A stretch of DNA of 64,000 nt. Source: Euptelea pleiosperma (taxonomy: Eukaryota > Streptophyta > Magnoliopsida > Ranunculales > Eupteleaceae). Below, piece by piece: positions 11,801 through 24,139 of this stretch. The notes under the pieces are model-generated. The model was given only the letters and a program-made list of their open reading frames with translations, was not told the origin of the DNA and ran no database searches. The stretch lies in NCBI GenBank assembly GCA_035048495.1, contig CM068548.1, positions 12,699,464 to 12,763,463 of the forward strand, read 5' to 3'. Each line of letters opens with the position of its first letter. Within the stretch, counting starts at the first letter, position 1. A program made the position numbers and the translations under genes.

Positions 11801-14800
11801 TTAGTGTCTTGATTTATAATCCATACTTACTGGGCAACAACTTAGGCATGACTGAGATGCCAACAACTTGCTACTTTGTCAAATTGAAGCTATTTGGTTC
11901 TTGAACTTTTCATCAATATTTTTTTTCTATTTAATTTGAGACTTTTCTCCAATATTAATTGTTTTACATGTACAATAACCAGACTGTTTCCATACAATGT
12001 TTGTAAACATTGTTGTAAAAAGCATGCCTTGAGACGCATGAGGCGTACACACCTCGAGCGAGGCATACAGATTAAACCTCGAGGATTAAGCCTCACCCAA
12101 TTGAGGTGTAAGCCTCAAGGCATGAGGCACAGTAATTAGGTCAATTGAACTTTAAAATAACATTTAAATTTTTTTTTTTCAGTCTTTTCCCATAATACGT
12201 CCCCAATCATGTTTATTATAGAAAACAATAAAAAAGAAGATGATTCATCTTTTACCTCTTTTTTCAGCTTCAATTTCCATCTCTTTTGCCCAAGTATTCC
12301 AATTTTGGAGATTTGTTTTTTGTGCTCTCATTTTCCGATTTTGATTTTGTGTTCCTATAAATTCTTTGCAATGAAACAATTTAAATGCACACAATTAATT
12401 AAATTATTCTTGCTTTCCCCTCTAGAATTTTGGTTGTGCGAAATTATGGATTATGGTTTGGTCATTAATTTGTTACTTTTGGGTTATGAATCTATGATTT
12501 ATGAATTATGGCCCCATTTTTGACGGTGTCTTTTTCAATGAATTTATTTATGTTTGACTACTTGTGATTATCCTATTTTTGTTAATATACATATACTTTT
12601 AACTGTTGCATGTTGATGATAATTATATATATTTAGTGTTTGGCTCAGAATTGTCACTCATTAAGGTAAATCATAAAGAAGAAGATTTAACAAGTTTGTT
12701 TTCTTGTTTTCTTTATTTCTAAAGTTTATTCATTTTTTTTAAAAACATTGGTAATATTTTTATGGAACTTTTAGTTCATGTTGAAATTATATTTAAGGTG
12801 TACCGCCTTGAGTCAACGATAGCATACAGATCACCTCATGGACACAAACCACCACGTATACACCTTGTGCTTTTTAAAACATTGTTCGTAAATCTGATGG
12901 CCTTTGCTTATGGTATGGGTCCTACGATCACATTTACCTGTAAATCTGATGGCTTTATATGCTTCAAGAGTTTCTAGCTTGTAATTCTAAGTGAGATGAA
13001 GGAAACGTAAGATAGCATGCTCTCAAAGTGTAGAAATCCATCACTAGTGTATTATGCACTTGTATCTTGGTGTGGCTTTAATGGAAAAGCTCTCAAGAGA
13101 AGTGATGTTTTTTTCTCCTTTTTACAGTCTTCATTTTTTTTCTTTGTTCCAGAATCTGTTATTGTATTGCTTGTACTAATCTAAGTTAAAGTTCTGAACT
13201 TCTGTTTGCAGATGTTTCAAAGCCTCGATACGTACGTGTGAATACTTTGAAATTGGATGTTGATTCTGCCCTTAATGAACTGGGGAAACAACACATGGTA
13301 CATTTTGCAAACATATATGAAGTTTAGTTTCTTTTGCTTTACTCTTAGACCTTATGTGGTAGAATGATGAAATCTGATAACGTAATTTGATTTTGGTAGA
13401 AGACATAATTCTCCTGCTTTTCCATCAGAACTCCTTGATTGTATTTATCTCTTTTGAATGAAGTTTATGTAACACAGTCAATGTTCTTAAAATTATAGGG
13501 TCGTAAAATTGTAAGAGGCCATGTTTGGTATCCTATCTGTAGTTTGCAGGGAAATGCTTGACCCAGGAAAGGTTTTCACTTAACCAAAGTGAACTATTGA
13601 ATTTCATTATGATGGATGTATTATGCATAGCAGCTTGTCTCACACTCTCACTATGATGCTGTCAATGTTATAACAATCTTTACAGTTTTCTTTTCTTTTT
13701 TTCTTAACACTGTTTCATCAATTTGCATCTTCGGTCTCATCCATTTTAAGTACTAAGTGATTTGATCTTATTGGAAAGCTATTGTGAATATTCATGTTAA
13801 GTTTTTATCATTAATTACATGGTCATGCTACAGTTCTAAACAACTGGAGGTAGTTTCTCTCTTTTGAGGTGATTTTCCATATAGTTTCTTTTCTATTACA
13901 AACTATAACATGATGTAGATTGAGTAGGTCAAGAAGGACGACATGGTTCCAGACTTGTTGGTGCTCCCATCAGGGACTGATTTGCATGATCATCCGTTGG
14001 TCATGAATGGAAGTGTCTTTCTGCAAGTAAGAGCTTGTTTTAGTTACGTCCTATTGTTTTTATTGGTCTCCCTTGAACTGTCACTAGCACTCCCATATGG
14101 CGCAGATTGTTATCTAACGAAAATATAAGTTTACGACTTCCATTTTATTTTCCTTTTGTCATTTTTCCTCTTTCCCTTGATTTGTATTTATGATCTTGTT
14201 TTGAATGCTTTCCTAGGGTAAAGCTAGTTCCATGGTGGCAGTAGCCCTTGGGCCTGAACCGGGATGGGAGGTGAGTTAATTCTTATCTTAGCTATGTTAA
14301 ATTATTTTTAATTGGTTTTGGATAACCAAAAATACGCTGCATGTCAACTATTAATAAATAGATTCTAACCGGAGGTTTTGGAAGTTGCTGTTATTATGTG
14401 AAGACTAGCAGGAACTGCGTCCATGCTGATTTTTCTTGTGCGTGATGATTTCTTGTGATTGTTTTGCTATTGTTTCAAATTTTGTATTTTCTCTCATAAA
14501 ATGTGGTTGTTGTGTCAAGAGTAATGTTGATTCCACTGTTGTCCTACCCTTTATATTCATCAACATAAGGGGGGAGGAAGGGTGAAAGTGTCTCTTCATT
14601 TTTCTATGTTGCCTTCCCACCATGTTTTGTACAAGGCCATCTCAGATTATGCATGATCATAATTAGCAGTTCAGAATATAGCAAAAATACAGTACAAGAA
14701 AAGTTCAAGTATAGTCAGGTTTGTCATTTGAAAATTTGTTTAAAAAATTCGACAAAAAATGAAATAAATAAAAACAAATTAATAGAACAAAATAAGCATT

Positions 14801-17800
14801 AACAATCATTTTTGTCTTACACAATGTTTTTTGACCATATAATTCACGAATTATTCGGCCAAGTCCAGAATTCATGAATTGTTCCGAGTCTTTGAAATGG
14901 ATTTTTTTCAAATAATTCATAAAATTCATGAACTATTTGGCAAATTGCTAACTAAGTCTTTGAAATGAATCGTTTTTCAAATAATTTGTAAAATTCATGA
15001 ACTATTTGGCACATTCCCAACTCTAACATGATTAACAACGAAGCTATGTCCATACATCCATTACAATTTTCATTGCCATGTTTGATGTCTGAAGGACTTA
15101 AACGCCATCCTTTCAGGCTGGTTGAGTGGCCTAATTGGTTCCAGCGGTAGGATTCTTTTGAATATTGTTCCCTACACTTTTTCCTGTGGTTTATGATAGG
15201 AGCAGGACTGGTGGATTTACAAAGATGGAAGTTGGTTTATTTTCAGAAATGGCATATTATTTGGAGATGTATGGTGTATTGGTGCTTAGTGCTGACGGAA
15301 TTTCGGGGCTAGTGGGGGCTGATCTAATCTGAAATTGGGAAAATGTTATTCATGGGGGGGAGTCAGAAGATCCTGAACACTGTTTGAAAAAGACATGGGG
15401 GATGGATTTAGCAGAACTTTGATGAAAATGCCTATGGCTTACTGGATCTGGTAGGAGAAGGTGGAACTTTTCTTAATGATCAAACTGCAATTATGAAATC
15501 TTATTCTGGTCCTATTAGTGTGGCTGATTTGAGTAAAGAGGAAACCGAAGCTTTTATCCAAGGCCTAAAGTCATTCAAGGCAATGTTGCAAGGTCATTGC
15601 TTGTTGAAGGAGACTCTTCATATGCAATCAAGTGAGCAGGTGGAATCAGGGAATATCCTTGGAGACTTGCTAACGAATAGATTACATTCAAAAGTTGGTT
15701 AGGGGTGGCCTCTTGTTTTCACCTATATGTTATGAAGTGTAACCGATGTAGCGGACTCTCCAGCAAGAACTGTTGTAAATAAACAGTTTTTGTATACTAG
15801 GAATTCACTACCCTAGGTTCTTGGACTTCCTTATATTTAGATGCTACATCATATAAGGTTCCTCTTCAAAAGAAAACAAGAAAAAAGGCAAAGAAAGGAA
15901 ATCATTGTAGAAAAAATTATAAATTCAAATGGTAATTGCAGCAATAAGGAGCTTTCTTGATTTGTGTTGTTGTAAATCATTCTTGATATGTAATGCCTCA
16001 TATTAATATTTTGGTGCTTCCAGATTAATCTGTTCACCAATTTCGAAGCACAAATAAGAAAGTTGATTCTTGAAGCAATTGCACCCTGTTTTGGAACTAT
16101 AGTAATTGCTACACATGTATGTCCATGAAATGGATCTCATCTTTCTTTACTAGTGGTAGAATTTCTAGACTTATGTTTTCTTCATAATTGCTTATTCCAT
16201 CGTCATCATCATCTACGCCTTATCCTAAATGTTTGGCAATTGCTTATTCCATGTTTGATATATTTGTCTGTGAAGGTTCTTGATGCTTGTTCAGCGCCTG
16301 GAAACAAAACTGTTCACCTTGCTGCACTCATGAGAGGAAAGGGGAAGATTGTAGCATGTGAACTTAATAAGGAAAGGGTTAAACGTTTAGAAGACACCAT
16401 CAAAAGCTCAGGGGCTTCTAGTATCCTTCCCAAGGCTATTTGATGTTGTAGCTGTCATCTACTTTTATATATTTGCATAATGCACTCTCTTCTAGCTGGT
16501 ATATTCTAGTGGGGCAACAATTGTCCAAGAGTTGGGAAAGATTCCTGTTTTAACAGATTGTAACAAATATGTTCTCACAATTGGAAGATGCTCCGAATCT
16601 TGAAGATCGATATTGTTCTTGGGTTTTATACCGGATCTACCTTCTCAGTTATCACCTGCCACTTCTGGAAGCATGGTCTGTTAGTCAGATACTTCTCTCA
16701 TGAGCATGTAGCCATAATCTTGGTGTAGTTACATGGATTTTAGAAGCCACTATTCTAGGCTGTTATGAGTTGGTCCCCATAGATCCACTAATTTGTCTTG
16801 ACTGATTGTTAAAGTGGTCCTGAGTCTTGATGGACTCATCAGTGTGTGTGGACAGGTTACTAAATGTGTTAAATAATTTCTATGATCCTTTCTTGTGTGA
16901 TAAATTATGCTATTCTGAGTATGATTCATAAGTTAGTTGAATTCTTTTTCTTCTTTGTTTTTGCTTTTTTCATGTTTTTATATTTCCTAAATTTAAGTTT
17001 CAAATAAATTTGTAGTGTGACATTTCTATGATATTTTACACCTTAACCTGGCTTCAAGATGTTGAAGTTTTGCACGGGGATTTTTTAACCGTAAACGCAG
17101 AAGATCCCTTGTACTCTAAGGTATATGCTAATGCATGACTAAGATATGGAATCACATTACCAAGAGCTACATTTTCTGTGTAGTTATTTGGATCCATCAT
17201 GTATTTAAATGTAGGGATGTTCTCATCAACTATAAGGCATTCAGTTTGTTAGTGTTGATTTGCATATTAATTTGAAATAGCAATTCTTGTTGGCATTATT
17301 AAATATCATCTTTTTGTAGGATTGAAGTGTTAATGGTGAGGGAAAAATTAAATAACTAATGAACAACAGCAGTATTGTATGTGTACTTGTACAATTGGAA
17401 AGAAACAAAAAAGATAAATTACTGTAAGAAAAAGAAATTAATAATAAAGCATGGATTCTATGTTATACTCTGTCCAAAATGAAACTTGTCTTTGAACCAC
17501 CAATAACAAGAAAAAGCTATCTTTTGAACCTAGTAATGAAGGGGCATTTTCACACCGGGCTATGAGATAAAGTAATTTAAACTCACGCCCCCATCAGTCA
17601 CGGCTTTTGGGAGTATTGGTTAAGTGTCTCATGTCAAAGTGGTATTAGAGCGGGAGGTCTTGTGATGTAGGACACTTAACCAATACTTCCAAAAGCCGTG
17701 ACTGATTGGGGCGTGAGATTAAATTCTTTTATCTCATAGCCCATATCCAGGCCCTCGGGAACCTTCCTTTGTGGGTCCCATTTCACACGGGCCATTCCAC

Positions 17801-20288
17801 CCAGACTGTGCCCCATTTACGCAGGCTGCCTTCACTCGATAACCAGTGTTAAAATGCCCTTGCATTAATCACCCCTGGTGAGGAGTCTCGAACATGAGAA
17901 CTACCGCTCTGATACCACTTTGGATTTCCTTTAGACTAGCTTCCTCTCACATTTTTTTTTTGGTAAGGTTAAAATATTATATATAAAAGAAGAGGTCAGC
18001 GAAGCTTCCTCTCACATCTCTCCAAAACTGGATCCCAAAGAGCCTTAGACCTATTGTCCGTCCCCAAAGGAAGGGCCCAAATAATTCGAGGGGAAAGAAG
18101 ACACACCACAAAGCAAGATATCATCCAACCCCTGCGGGTCCTTCAAAAGCTAAAAGTTAATCAATAATGTTTTTAATACTTTTGTTATGACATCCCTACC
18201 TTCTCAAAAAATGGTGAAAATATTTTGGGTCTGTTGATTGATAATTTTAATTTTAACATAACAAATGAGCACACTAGATTTTAGTCATGGTTTGGTCAGT
18301 CTCTACTTGTAAAGAAATGATCAATTATGTCATCAACAGTATATATAGGTTTTTATGGAAGGTAGCATTTAGTTGTTTGTTCTTTCTGCTCTCGTTGTAG
18401 ACATTCCCTATCATAGAAGCATCTGTATCCAGTCTATCTAACCCAATAATATTTGCTTGTGCAGGTTCGTGCCATTCTCTTAGATCCTTCCTGCTCTGGA
18501 TCTGGAACTTCTATTGAGAGATTAGATCATCTGCTCCCATCATATACTACAACTGATTGTTAGATTCTTGCCCTTTTCCAATATCCCCTTATATTTTTCT
18601 TATCTTCATACTTCATATTCCTTTTTAAAATATTTCTCTGTACAAAGTTTTGCCAATACAGTGATTCTGACTAATGCCGTGATTATCAAGCTGCTGATGT
18701 TGCTGACACACAGAGGGTGAAAAATCTTGCTGCTTTTCAAAGCAAGGCTCTTGCACATGCATTATCTTGTAAGTCTTTTTTGTGTTGGTTCATTGAGATG
18801 ATCCATTTGGTTATGTTGAAATTTATCATTCTTCGATTCTCTTCCCTAAACCCCTTGCTAAATGGAATACTTTAGATCAATATAATTTGTATATTAATAC
18901 TGGTGGAAAAATAAAAGAAAAAAAAGGTTTGAGGGTTTTATACTAATAGCTGCTGATGAGTTTTTGTTTGAATTTTAGATTAAAGAAAATATGATGGTCA
19001 AAGTTCTCAAGCAGATTTTTTATTTTTGGGGGGGTCTGGCAGGATGTAAAATTACTCATGCAAAATTATTAAAAAAAACTCTGCCAGTAGTCCAGAGAAC
19101 CAATCATATCTAATATATTTTATAAATCTTGTAGACCTGAAGGATTTCTTTCATGTGCGGTTCTAGATCTGCTTACTCAATGATGTTGTTTCCCAAGTCT
19201 GGGGATGATATGATCTTTAGGCATTCTGTAACCTTCCATGGATTCTATTTGATCTCGATGGAGGGGTTAATTTTGTTGCCACTTGCATAGAACTTCGAAT
19301 TTATGTAAGAGTATAATGGGATGCATTTTTGATGTTTTACAGTTCCAGCTGTTGAGAGAGTGGTGTACAGCACCTGCTCTGTCAACCAAACTGAAAATGA
19401 GGATGTCATCAAGTCGGTTCTCCCACTTGCTACTTCCCTTAATTTTCAACTGGCGACTCCCTTCCCCCAGTGGCCTCGCCGTGGTCTCCCAATCTTTGAC
19501 GGATGTGAGTTCTTATGAAAGTTTCAAATATCTGAAATTTTTGAAAATATTGTCATATTTTTGCGAGGTTAAAATGATAGACTTTTAAGTTACTTAAGAA
19601 AATTAGATTTCTATTTCTTGTCTTCTCAGCCGTTCTTGTAATCTCTCTCTTTTCTTTTTTTACAAAGATATTATGCTTTAAAAAAAGATACGTATTTCTC
19701 ACAAAAACTTGATAATTTTTGGATTGCTCGCATTGATCCCAAAATATTAAGAGATTTTTGAGTTTGATTGCTACAGTTTAATGAGTAATTTATTTGATCT
19801 TTTTTCAATTTCTTATATTCAATTTTCCTTAGATATTCTCTATCAACCCCGAAAACATATTTTTTTTTTTCGAAATTTCTCAAGGATTTAGGTTGTCCAA
19901 GAACTCAAGATTTGTGCTCATGTTGAGATAGAACCTACTACTTGCATACTGTTTAGAATCGTATTTCTTCGTAACTGCTTATGTTTCTTGTCTTTTAGCG
20001 GAACATTTGCTACGAACTGATCCAGTTCAGGACATGGAGGGCTTTTTCATTGCACTTTTTGTCAGGAAGAATGTCGCAAATAGTGGACTGCCAAGCCTGA
20101 GACGCCAAGGCAAAGAAGGAACTCCATTGTGTTTGAAAAAGAAAACCATGAATAAGGGAAAATTACTTGTGCCATTTCGCTTTGCCAGGATGTCCCAGAT
20201 GATGTTAAATGCTGGCATGACTCATCGGAGAACTACCAAGATTATGGGATTTGTATGCAAATCAGATGATGATTCTCATGACAGATAA
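8821..20288 (+). CDS. NSUN5: NSUN5-type 25S rRNA (cytosine-5) methyltransferase, 13 exons
   Basis: Exons by splice signals and frame: 8821-9058, 9583-9641, 10035-10085, 10933-11071, 13212-13297, 13928-14026, 14217-14270, 16276-16420, 17059-17120, 18465-18558, 18691-18768, 19343-19504, 19999-20288. They sum to 1557 bp (518 aa plus stop), the usual size of plant NSUN5. Joins at exons 4/5, 8/9 and 10/11 restore split codons. The N-terminus has the family's YFARREAAKVLR segment. Exon 8 carries the SAM-binding motif LDACSAPGNKT, exon 10 the motif LLDPSCSGSG, and exon 12 VYSTCSV with the catalytic-type cysteine. By family knowledge it methylates one cytosine in large-subunit rRNA using S-adenosylmethionine, in the nucleolus. 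The exon 10 donor (GTTAGA) and the exon 4 donor (GTCCGT) are weak and least certain. No frameshift or internal stop is seen. Introns 4, 7 and 9 contain repeats and account for most of the 11.5-kb span. Confidence 0.88.
11168..11834. repeat. three tandem ~200-237-bp repeats in intron 4 of the NSUN5-like gene
   Basis: Units start with gcaccagata at 11168, 11395 and 11598. They share ordered landmarks (gaattcagct, gtagcttta, gaaagatttaga, gaacttttgaaact, ctagtggacagatgt). Copies are diverged by small indels. No coding potential. Confidence 0.8.
12007..12882. mobile_element. probable hAT-like foldback element in intron 4
   Basis: The two ends are inverted: acattgttgtaaaaagc at the left and gctttttaaaacat at the right. 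Inner inverted segments share gaggcgtac/gtaccgcc and gcatacag. Flanks tgtttgtaa (11998-12006) and tgttcgtaa (12883-12891) match at 8 of 9 positions, consistent with an old 8-bp duplication. The interior is AT-rich and noncoding. Boundaries are approximate. Confidence 0.5.
14887..15022. repeat. two-unit 68-bp tandem repeat in intron 7
   Basis: The landmark gtctttgaaatg occurs at 14888 and 14956, each followed by an aaattcatgaactatttggc segment. Two diverged units, noncoding. Confidence 0.6.
15190..15760 (+). pseudogene. decayed RNase H-like (RVT_3) relic of a non-LTR retrotransposon, in intron 7
   Basis: Two adjoining frames read SVADLSKEETEAFIQGLKS and then VEGDSSYAIK-stop followed by EYPWRLANE. 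This is the order seen in plant LINE-associated RNase H domains (a helix rich in GLK, then VEGDS with the acidic residue, then PWRLA). A frame change and two stops break it. It lies in the sense orientation of the host intron and is presumably spliced out. Confidence 0.5.
17559..17740. repeat. 70-bp-arm foldback in intron 9
   Basis: Arms 17559-17628 and 17671-17740 are near-perfect inverted repeats (shared caatactcccaaaagccgtg-type core, a few mismatches) around a 42-nt loop. The loop contains tggtattagagc, one base from the initiator-tRNA(Met) primer-binding motif TGGTATCAGAGC. An inverted relative, gctctgatacca, lies near 17907-17918. It probably derives from rearranged LTR or TRIM sequence. 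Confidence 0.65.
17938..18017 (-). mobile_element. 50-bp LINE 3'-end remnant in intron 9
   Basis: The insert 17953-18002 is flanked by a perfect 15-bp duplication, agcttcctctcacat (17938-17952 and 18003-18017). On the minus strand it is a short 3' end finishing in a poly-A run (T-run next to the left duplication). Same type of event as at 7292-7402. Confidence 0.65.
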
Positions 20289-20808
20289 TCGAGAAAAGTT
20301 CGTCGAAAACCACATCTTGGAATTAAAATATTTATTTTTATCTTGTGCGAGGTGCAATTGCTTGATATATGTGTTCTCAGTTGCAATCAATCAGTTATTT
20401 AAGGCATTTCTCAAATGTAATTTCTCAGGAAAATTTTCTGTGCAATCAAACACGCCCTTAGGCTCTGTATGGAAACCCTGAATAAGTTTTCGAGAAATGA
20501 TTTTTGCACGTAAATTTGATAAAACTTTTTCCGTATCAACGCTTTTTTGACATACAAGTTCTTTTTCTGTAAAACTTTTTGTTGATAACGACGTAGAATT
20601 ATGCGGAGATTTTTTGGTGTGGAGCTGTGGACCCAATCACGCAATGCAATACATGGCAAATTAAATGAGAGTATTTTTATCTAACAACAATATTTTCCTA
20701 TCCGCAAGTTTCACCCTACCCTGTAAGGATGGTGGCACCTGATTGGTTCCACACGCTACACACCAAAAAAGTTCTACTTATTCCTATTTTGTCTGTAATC
20801 TCTACCAT
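20289..20808. other. 3' flank of the NSUN5-like gene
   Basis: No gene. It presumably contains the 3' UTR of the upstream gene. No convincing polyadenylation signal could be singled out. Confidence 0.4.
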
Positions 20809-21215
20809 GGTTTAAAAAAGGCCGTTGTAACAGATTTGGACCTCCCCTATGTACTGTTTTAACGCTCAGAAAATAACGGCCATTCTTAATAAAAAAAGAA
20901 AAAGAAAATAACGGCCAGTATTTTTTATTATTTTCAGTTAAAAAGAAAAAAACTGCCATTATTTTCCGTTATTTTTCTGCTAAAAAGAAAATAACGGCCA
21001 TTATTTTCTGTTATTTTTCTGTTAAAAACAGGTCCATTATTTCCATTATAAATTTTATTGAAAATTTAAACTTCAAATTTTGAATTTTAGCGCCGTTTTT
21101 TCCATGTTATTTCTATTATTTTCCCATTTTTTTCCTTGTGCGTTACAATCCGTTATAACGGAAAAACGGTAATGCCTCCAGTCCGTAATACTGTTATAAC
21201 AGCCCCTTTTGTATT
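20809..21215. mobile_element. hAT-like MITE, copy 3, degraded
   Basis: Same family as 90-607: the left end is catggtttaaaaaaggcc, the interior repeats ataacggcc, and the right part reads ttataacagcccctttt. The right terminus and target duplication are no longer recognisable, so this is an older copy. Confidence 0.7.
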
Positions 21216-21756
21216 AAAAAATTGGGAATCTAGCTGAGAGGGAGGGAAGGAGTGGCGGCGGCGGTGGTGTAGCGGAAGAAGAAGAAGGCGATGGTAGAGG
21301 TTAATTTTTTTTTTTTTTTTCTCAACTTTGGATACGTGGAGATAAGAGGTGGGTGTCACTCAAAAAAAGTGTGTGCAAATAACGCCACCCAATATTTAAT
21401 ATTTATTATGGAAAAATCTAGTTGCATTCGTTTGCCGAACTTAAAAATATGCAAACATTGTATCAGACCTTTGAATGCTCATTGAAAAACGTATTTTTAA
21501 ATTATAAAATAATTTGTTGAAAGCAGTGAAATGTGTCACGTGGCTCATATTATGGGCGACGCGTCACTGACCACTGGTCATGCGACTTTTACTCCACGAC
21601 TGCCTCCATAATTATCTGGAACAACAACTTCACCTAAAAATAGTATGAAATCAATTTTGTCGGCATTTTCGAGATACTTTGAACTATATTATATTTTGAT
21701 TCAGTTCTATAAATGAAGGAGTTACAGACTCTCTCTTTATAGAAGAGCAAGCAAAG
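21216..21756 (+). promoter_or_regulatory. upstream region and TATA box of the first BAHD gene
   Basis: TATA box ctataaat at 21707-21714, 43 bp before the ATG at 21757, in a tcagttctataaa context shared by all three BAHD genes and the orphan unit. A leader with ctctctctt follows. Farther upstream are a GGC/GAA-rich patch (about 21253-21290) and a T-run; no other gene is seen. Confidence 0.65.
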
Positions 21757-23100
21757 ATGGCGAGAGTGAAGTGTTCCTACACAGTTAAACCAGCTGAACC
21801 AACTCCGATTGTCCGACTCTGGTTACACGAGTCGGATCAGTTTCACGCCATGACTCATGCACCCACCATCTACTTTTACAAACCCGTCGGCGGCGACGTC
21901 TCTCTTGCATCTGCAGTCAAAACTATGAGAAAGGCATTGAGTCAAGCATTGGTGCCGTTCTACCCATTAGCAGGACGTTTGGATTGGATTGGTGGTGGCC
22001 GACTCGAGCTCCATTGCAATGAAATGGGAGCTCTGCTCTTAGAAGCTGAGTTAGAAACCAAAATGGAGGAATTCGGTGACTTTCGGCCGACACCCAAGAT
22101 GAAAGAGCTTGTCCCTCGCATCGATTACACCAAACCTATTAACGAATTGCCTTTGTTGCTAGTGCAACTCACCAAGTTCCAATGTGGTGGCATCAGTGTA
22201 GGCATTGCGATATCACATATCGTATCGGATGGACAAGCCTCTCTTCATTTTATTAGTTCGTGGGCCAAGTTTGCTCGCGGCGAGCAACTGGATATCGCAC
22301 CGTTCCTTGATCGGAAGGTTATATATATGGGTGATCCTCTAGCAACCCCGCGTTTTGATCATGTAGAATTCAGTCCGCCGCCACTATTGATCGGTCAATC
22401 TGACACTGACGAGGAGCGAAAGAAGGAAACTACCGTTACAATGTTAAAGTTGACGAAAGATCAAGTGGAGAAACTCAAACAAAAGACTAACGAGGGTCGA
22501 ACCGAACATGACGGTCGAGGCTATAGTCGATATGAGGCCATGGCTGCACACATGTGGATATGTACATGCAAGGCACGCAAACATGACATCGAGCAATTGA
22601 CAACTTTACGCATCGCGATCGACTTCCGCAACCGCATAAGTCCAGCACTAGCACCGGGATACTTCGGCAATGCGACGCTTGTAACGACACCAACAGACCG
22701 ATCTGGTGAGTTAGTATCCAAGCCCTTAGGTTATGCAGCTAGTAAGATCAGAGACGCCGTGGGGCTAATGAACGATGACTACGTGAAATCAGCCATTGAT
22801 TTTTTGAAAAGTCAACCTGATATGACTCGGTTTAGGACTTCATTTCACACGGTTGGTTGTCCTCAAGGGGATTTCTTAGGAAACCCAAATCTAGCGGTAA
22901 CCAGCTGGTTGGGCCTACCAATCTATGATGCAGATTTCGGATGGGGAAAGCCTATTTACATGGGCCCCTCGTCGCTAGGTTTTGATGGGAAATCTTTCAT
23001 CATCCCGGGACCCGATGAAGATGGGTCATTCATCATCGCACTGCGTCTACAGACAACTCACATGGATGATTTTAACAAGTACTTTTACGAAGATATATAA
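21757..23100 (+). CDS. BAHD acyltransferase, spermidine hydroxycinnamoyl transferase-like (copy 1)
   Basis: Uninterrupted 447-aa frame, the normal length for BAHD enzymes. The catalytic HxxxD is HIVSD at residues 154-158 and the structural DFGWG is at 393-397. The N-terminal SYTVKPAEPTP, the segment GRLELHCN and the C-terminal FYEDI resemble spermidine hydroxycinnamoyl transferases more than shikimate transferases (HCT). By family knowledge such enzymes move a hydroxycinnamoyl group from CoA to amines such as spermidine, in the cytosol, often in tapetum for pollen-coat phenolamides. The exact acceptor cannot be read from sequence. The ATG is supported by a TATA box 43 bp upstream and by the same MxRVKCSYT start in the two paralogues. 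No defect seen. Confidence 0.9.
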   Translation: MARVKCSYTVKPAEPTPIVRLWLHESDQFHAMTHAPTIYFYKPVGGDVSLASAVKTMRKALSQALVPFYPLAGRLDWIGGGRLELHCNEMGALLLEAELETKMEEFGDFRPTPKMKELVPRIDYTKPINELPLLLVQLTKFQCGGISVGIAISHIVSDGQASLHFISSWAKFARGEQLDIAPFLDRKVIYMGDPLATPRFDHVEFSPPPLLIGQSDTDEERKKETTVTMLKLTKDQVEKLKQKTNEGRTEHDGRGYSRYEAMAAHMWICTCKARKHDIEQLTTLRIAIDFRNRISPALAPGYFGNATLVTTPTDRSGELVSKPLGYAASKIRDAVGLMNDDYVKSAIDFLKSQPDMTRFRTSFHTVGCPQGDFLGNPNLAVTSWLGLPIYDADFGWGKPIYMGPSSLGFDGKSFIIPGPDEDGSFIIALRLQTTHMDDFNKYFYEDI

Positions 23101-24139
23101 GATAAATGTTTGGTAGCTAGATAGCTTAAAAATAAAAGTCCATGAATTTGCAAGTTTGATCAAACGGTTCTGATTTAAAGGATGGAGGGATACTTGGATG
23201 ACATGGGGGTTAAGGTCTATCGTTGATCTGTGTGTTACATCTTTATTAATCGTATGTCTAAAGTATGCGTTTTAGTCTTGTGCCCCTTTTTTATTTATTT
23301 ATATTGTGCCCCCTAAATAAGGTGGATAAACACACTAAAAATCAGCTTGATTGATGATTTCTAACCATTTGATTTACCACTCAAAAAACATGCTTGAATC
23401 CAATGGCTAGAATTAATCATAAAAAATTACTAAAATCTATGGCTGGAGATAACCAATGAGGTTAATTTTTTATTTGTATTATTGTATACCTGGGTGGGTT
23501 AAACATCCATGTGATTAGTGGGCTGGGGCCTTCTCTCACCTAGGGCCTAAGGCGACCACCTTATTGGCCTTATGGTAGGTAGAGACGGTCCTGCTGGTAT
23601 GCAATCTCTAGCCATTAGATTTTAGTACTTTAATTTTAAGGCGTACTTCTAGCTCTTGGATTAAAAAAAAAAATGGGTACTAAATCAAACGGCTAAAACT
23701 CATCAAACAAGCCGATTTTGGGTATGAGTGTCTACTAGAGGAAGGTCTAAACAGCCATGCGGTCAGTGGGCCATTTACCCCACTTTGACAAGTAAACATT
23801 GGAGGACACCTGCAGTCAACGAACCAATATCAACCACGTGGCACATTCTTAAGAGGATACTGATTGTATGGAGGTTGGTCAATCACTGGGTGGGCCTACA
23901 AACCAAAAATCAGACTGATTAGTGAATTTAAAATTCGGATCTTCGTACCGAAATAACGTTAGTTCAAATTCCTACAGTTAAAATCAACGCATGAAAATAA
24001 CTTCAATCCAACACTTAGAAATCAGCGATCAAGTTTATATTTGGTTTGTAGGTGCACCTAGTAATTGATCTTCATGAAGTGAATAATATGAATGGCCAAA
24101 ACGTTTGTTTGTGGGTTTGATGGTGATCGATCATCGCAT
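23101..24139. other. BAHD intergenic region with foldback MITE pieces
   Basis: No gene. Pieces of the window's common foldback MITE occur: taaacatccatgtgattagtggg near 23495-23520, and a diverged copy at about 23865-24066. Landmarks are ggtcaatcactgggtgggcctac and, inverted, ggtttgtaggtgcacctagt. A putative BAHD 3' UTR follows the stop. Confidence 0.55.

Noticed and set aside
15493..15702. 69-codon plus-strand frame as an independent small gene
   Set aside because: Its content matches one piece of a broken RNase H domain whose continuation is in another frame; it is a retroposon relic in an intron.
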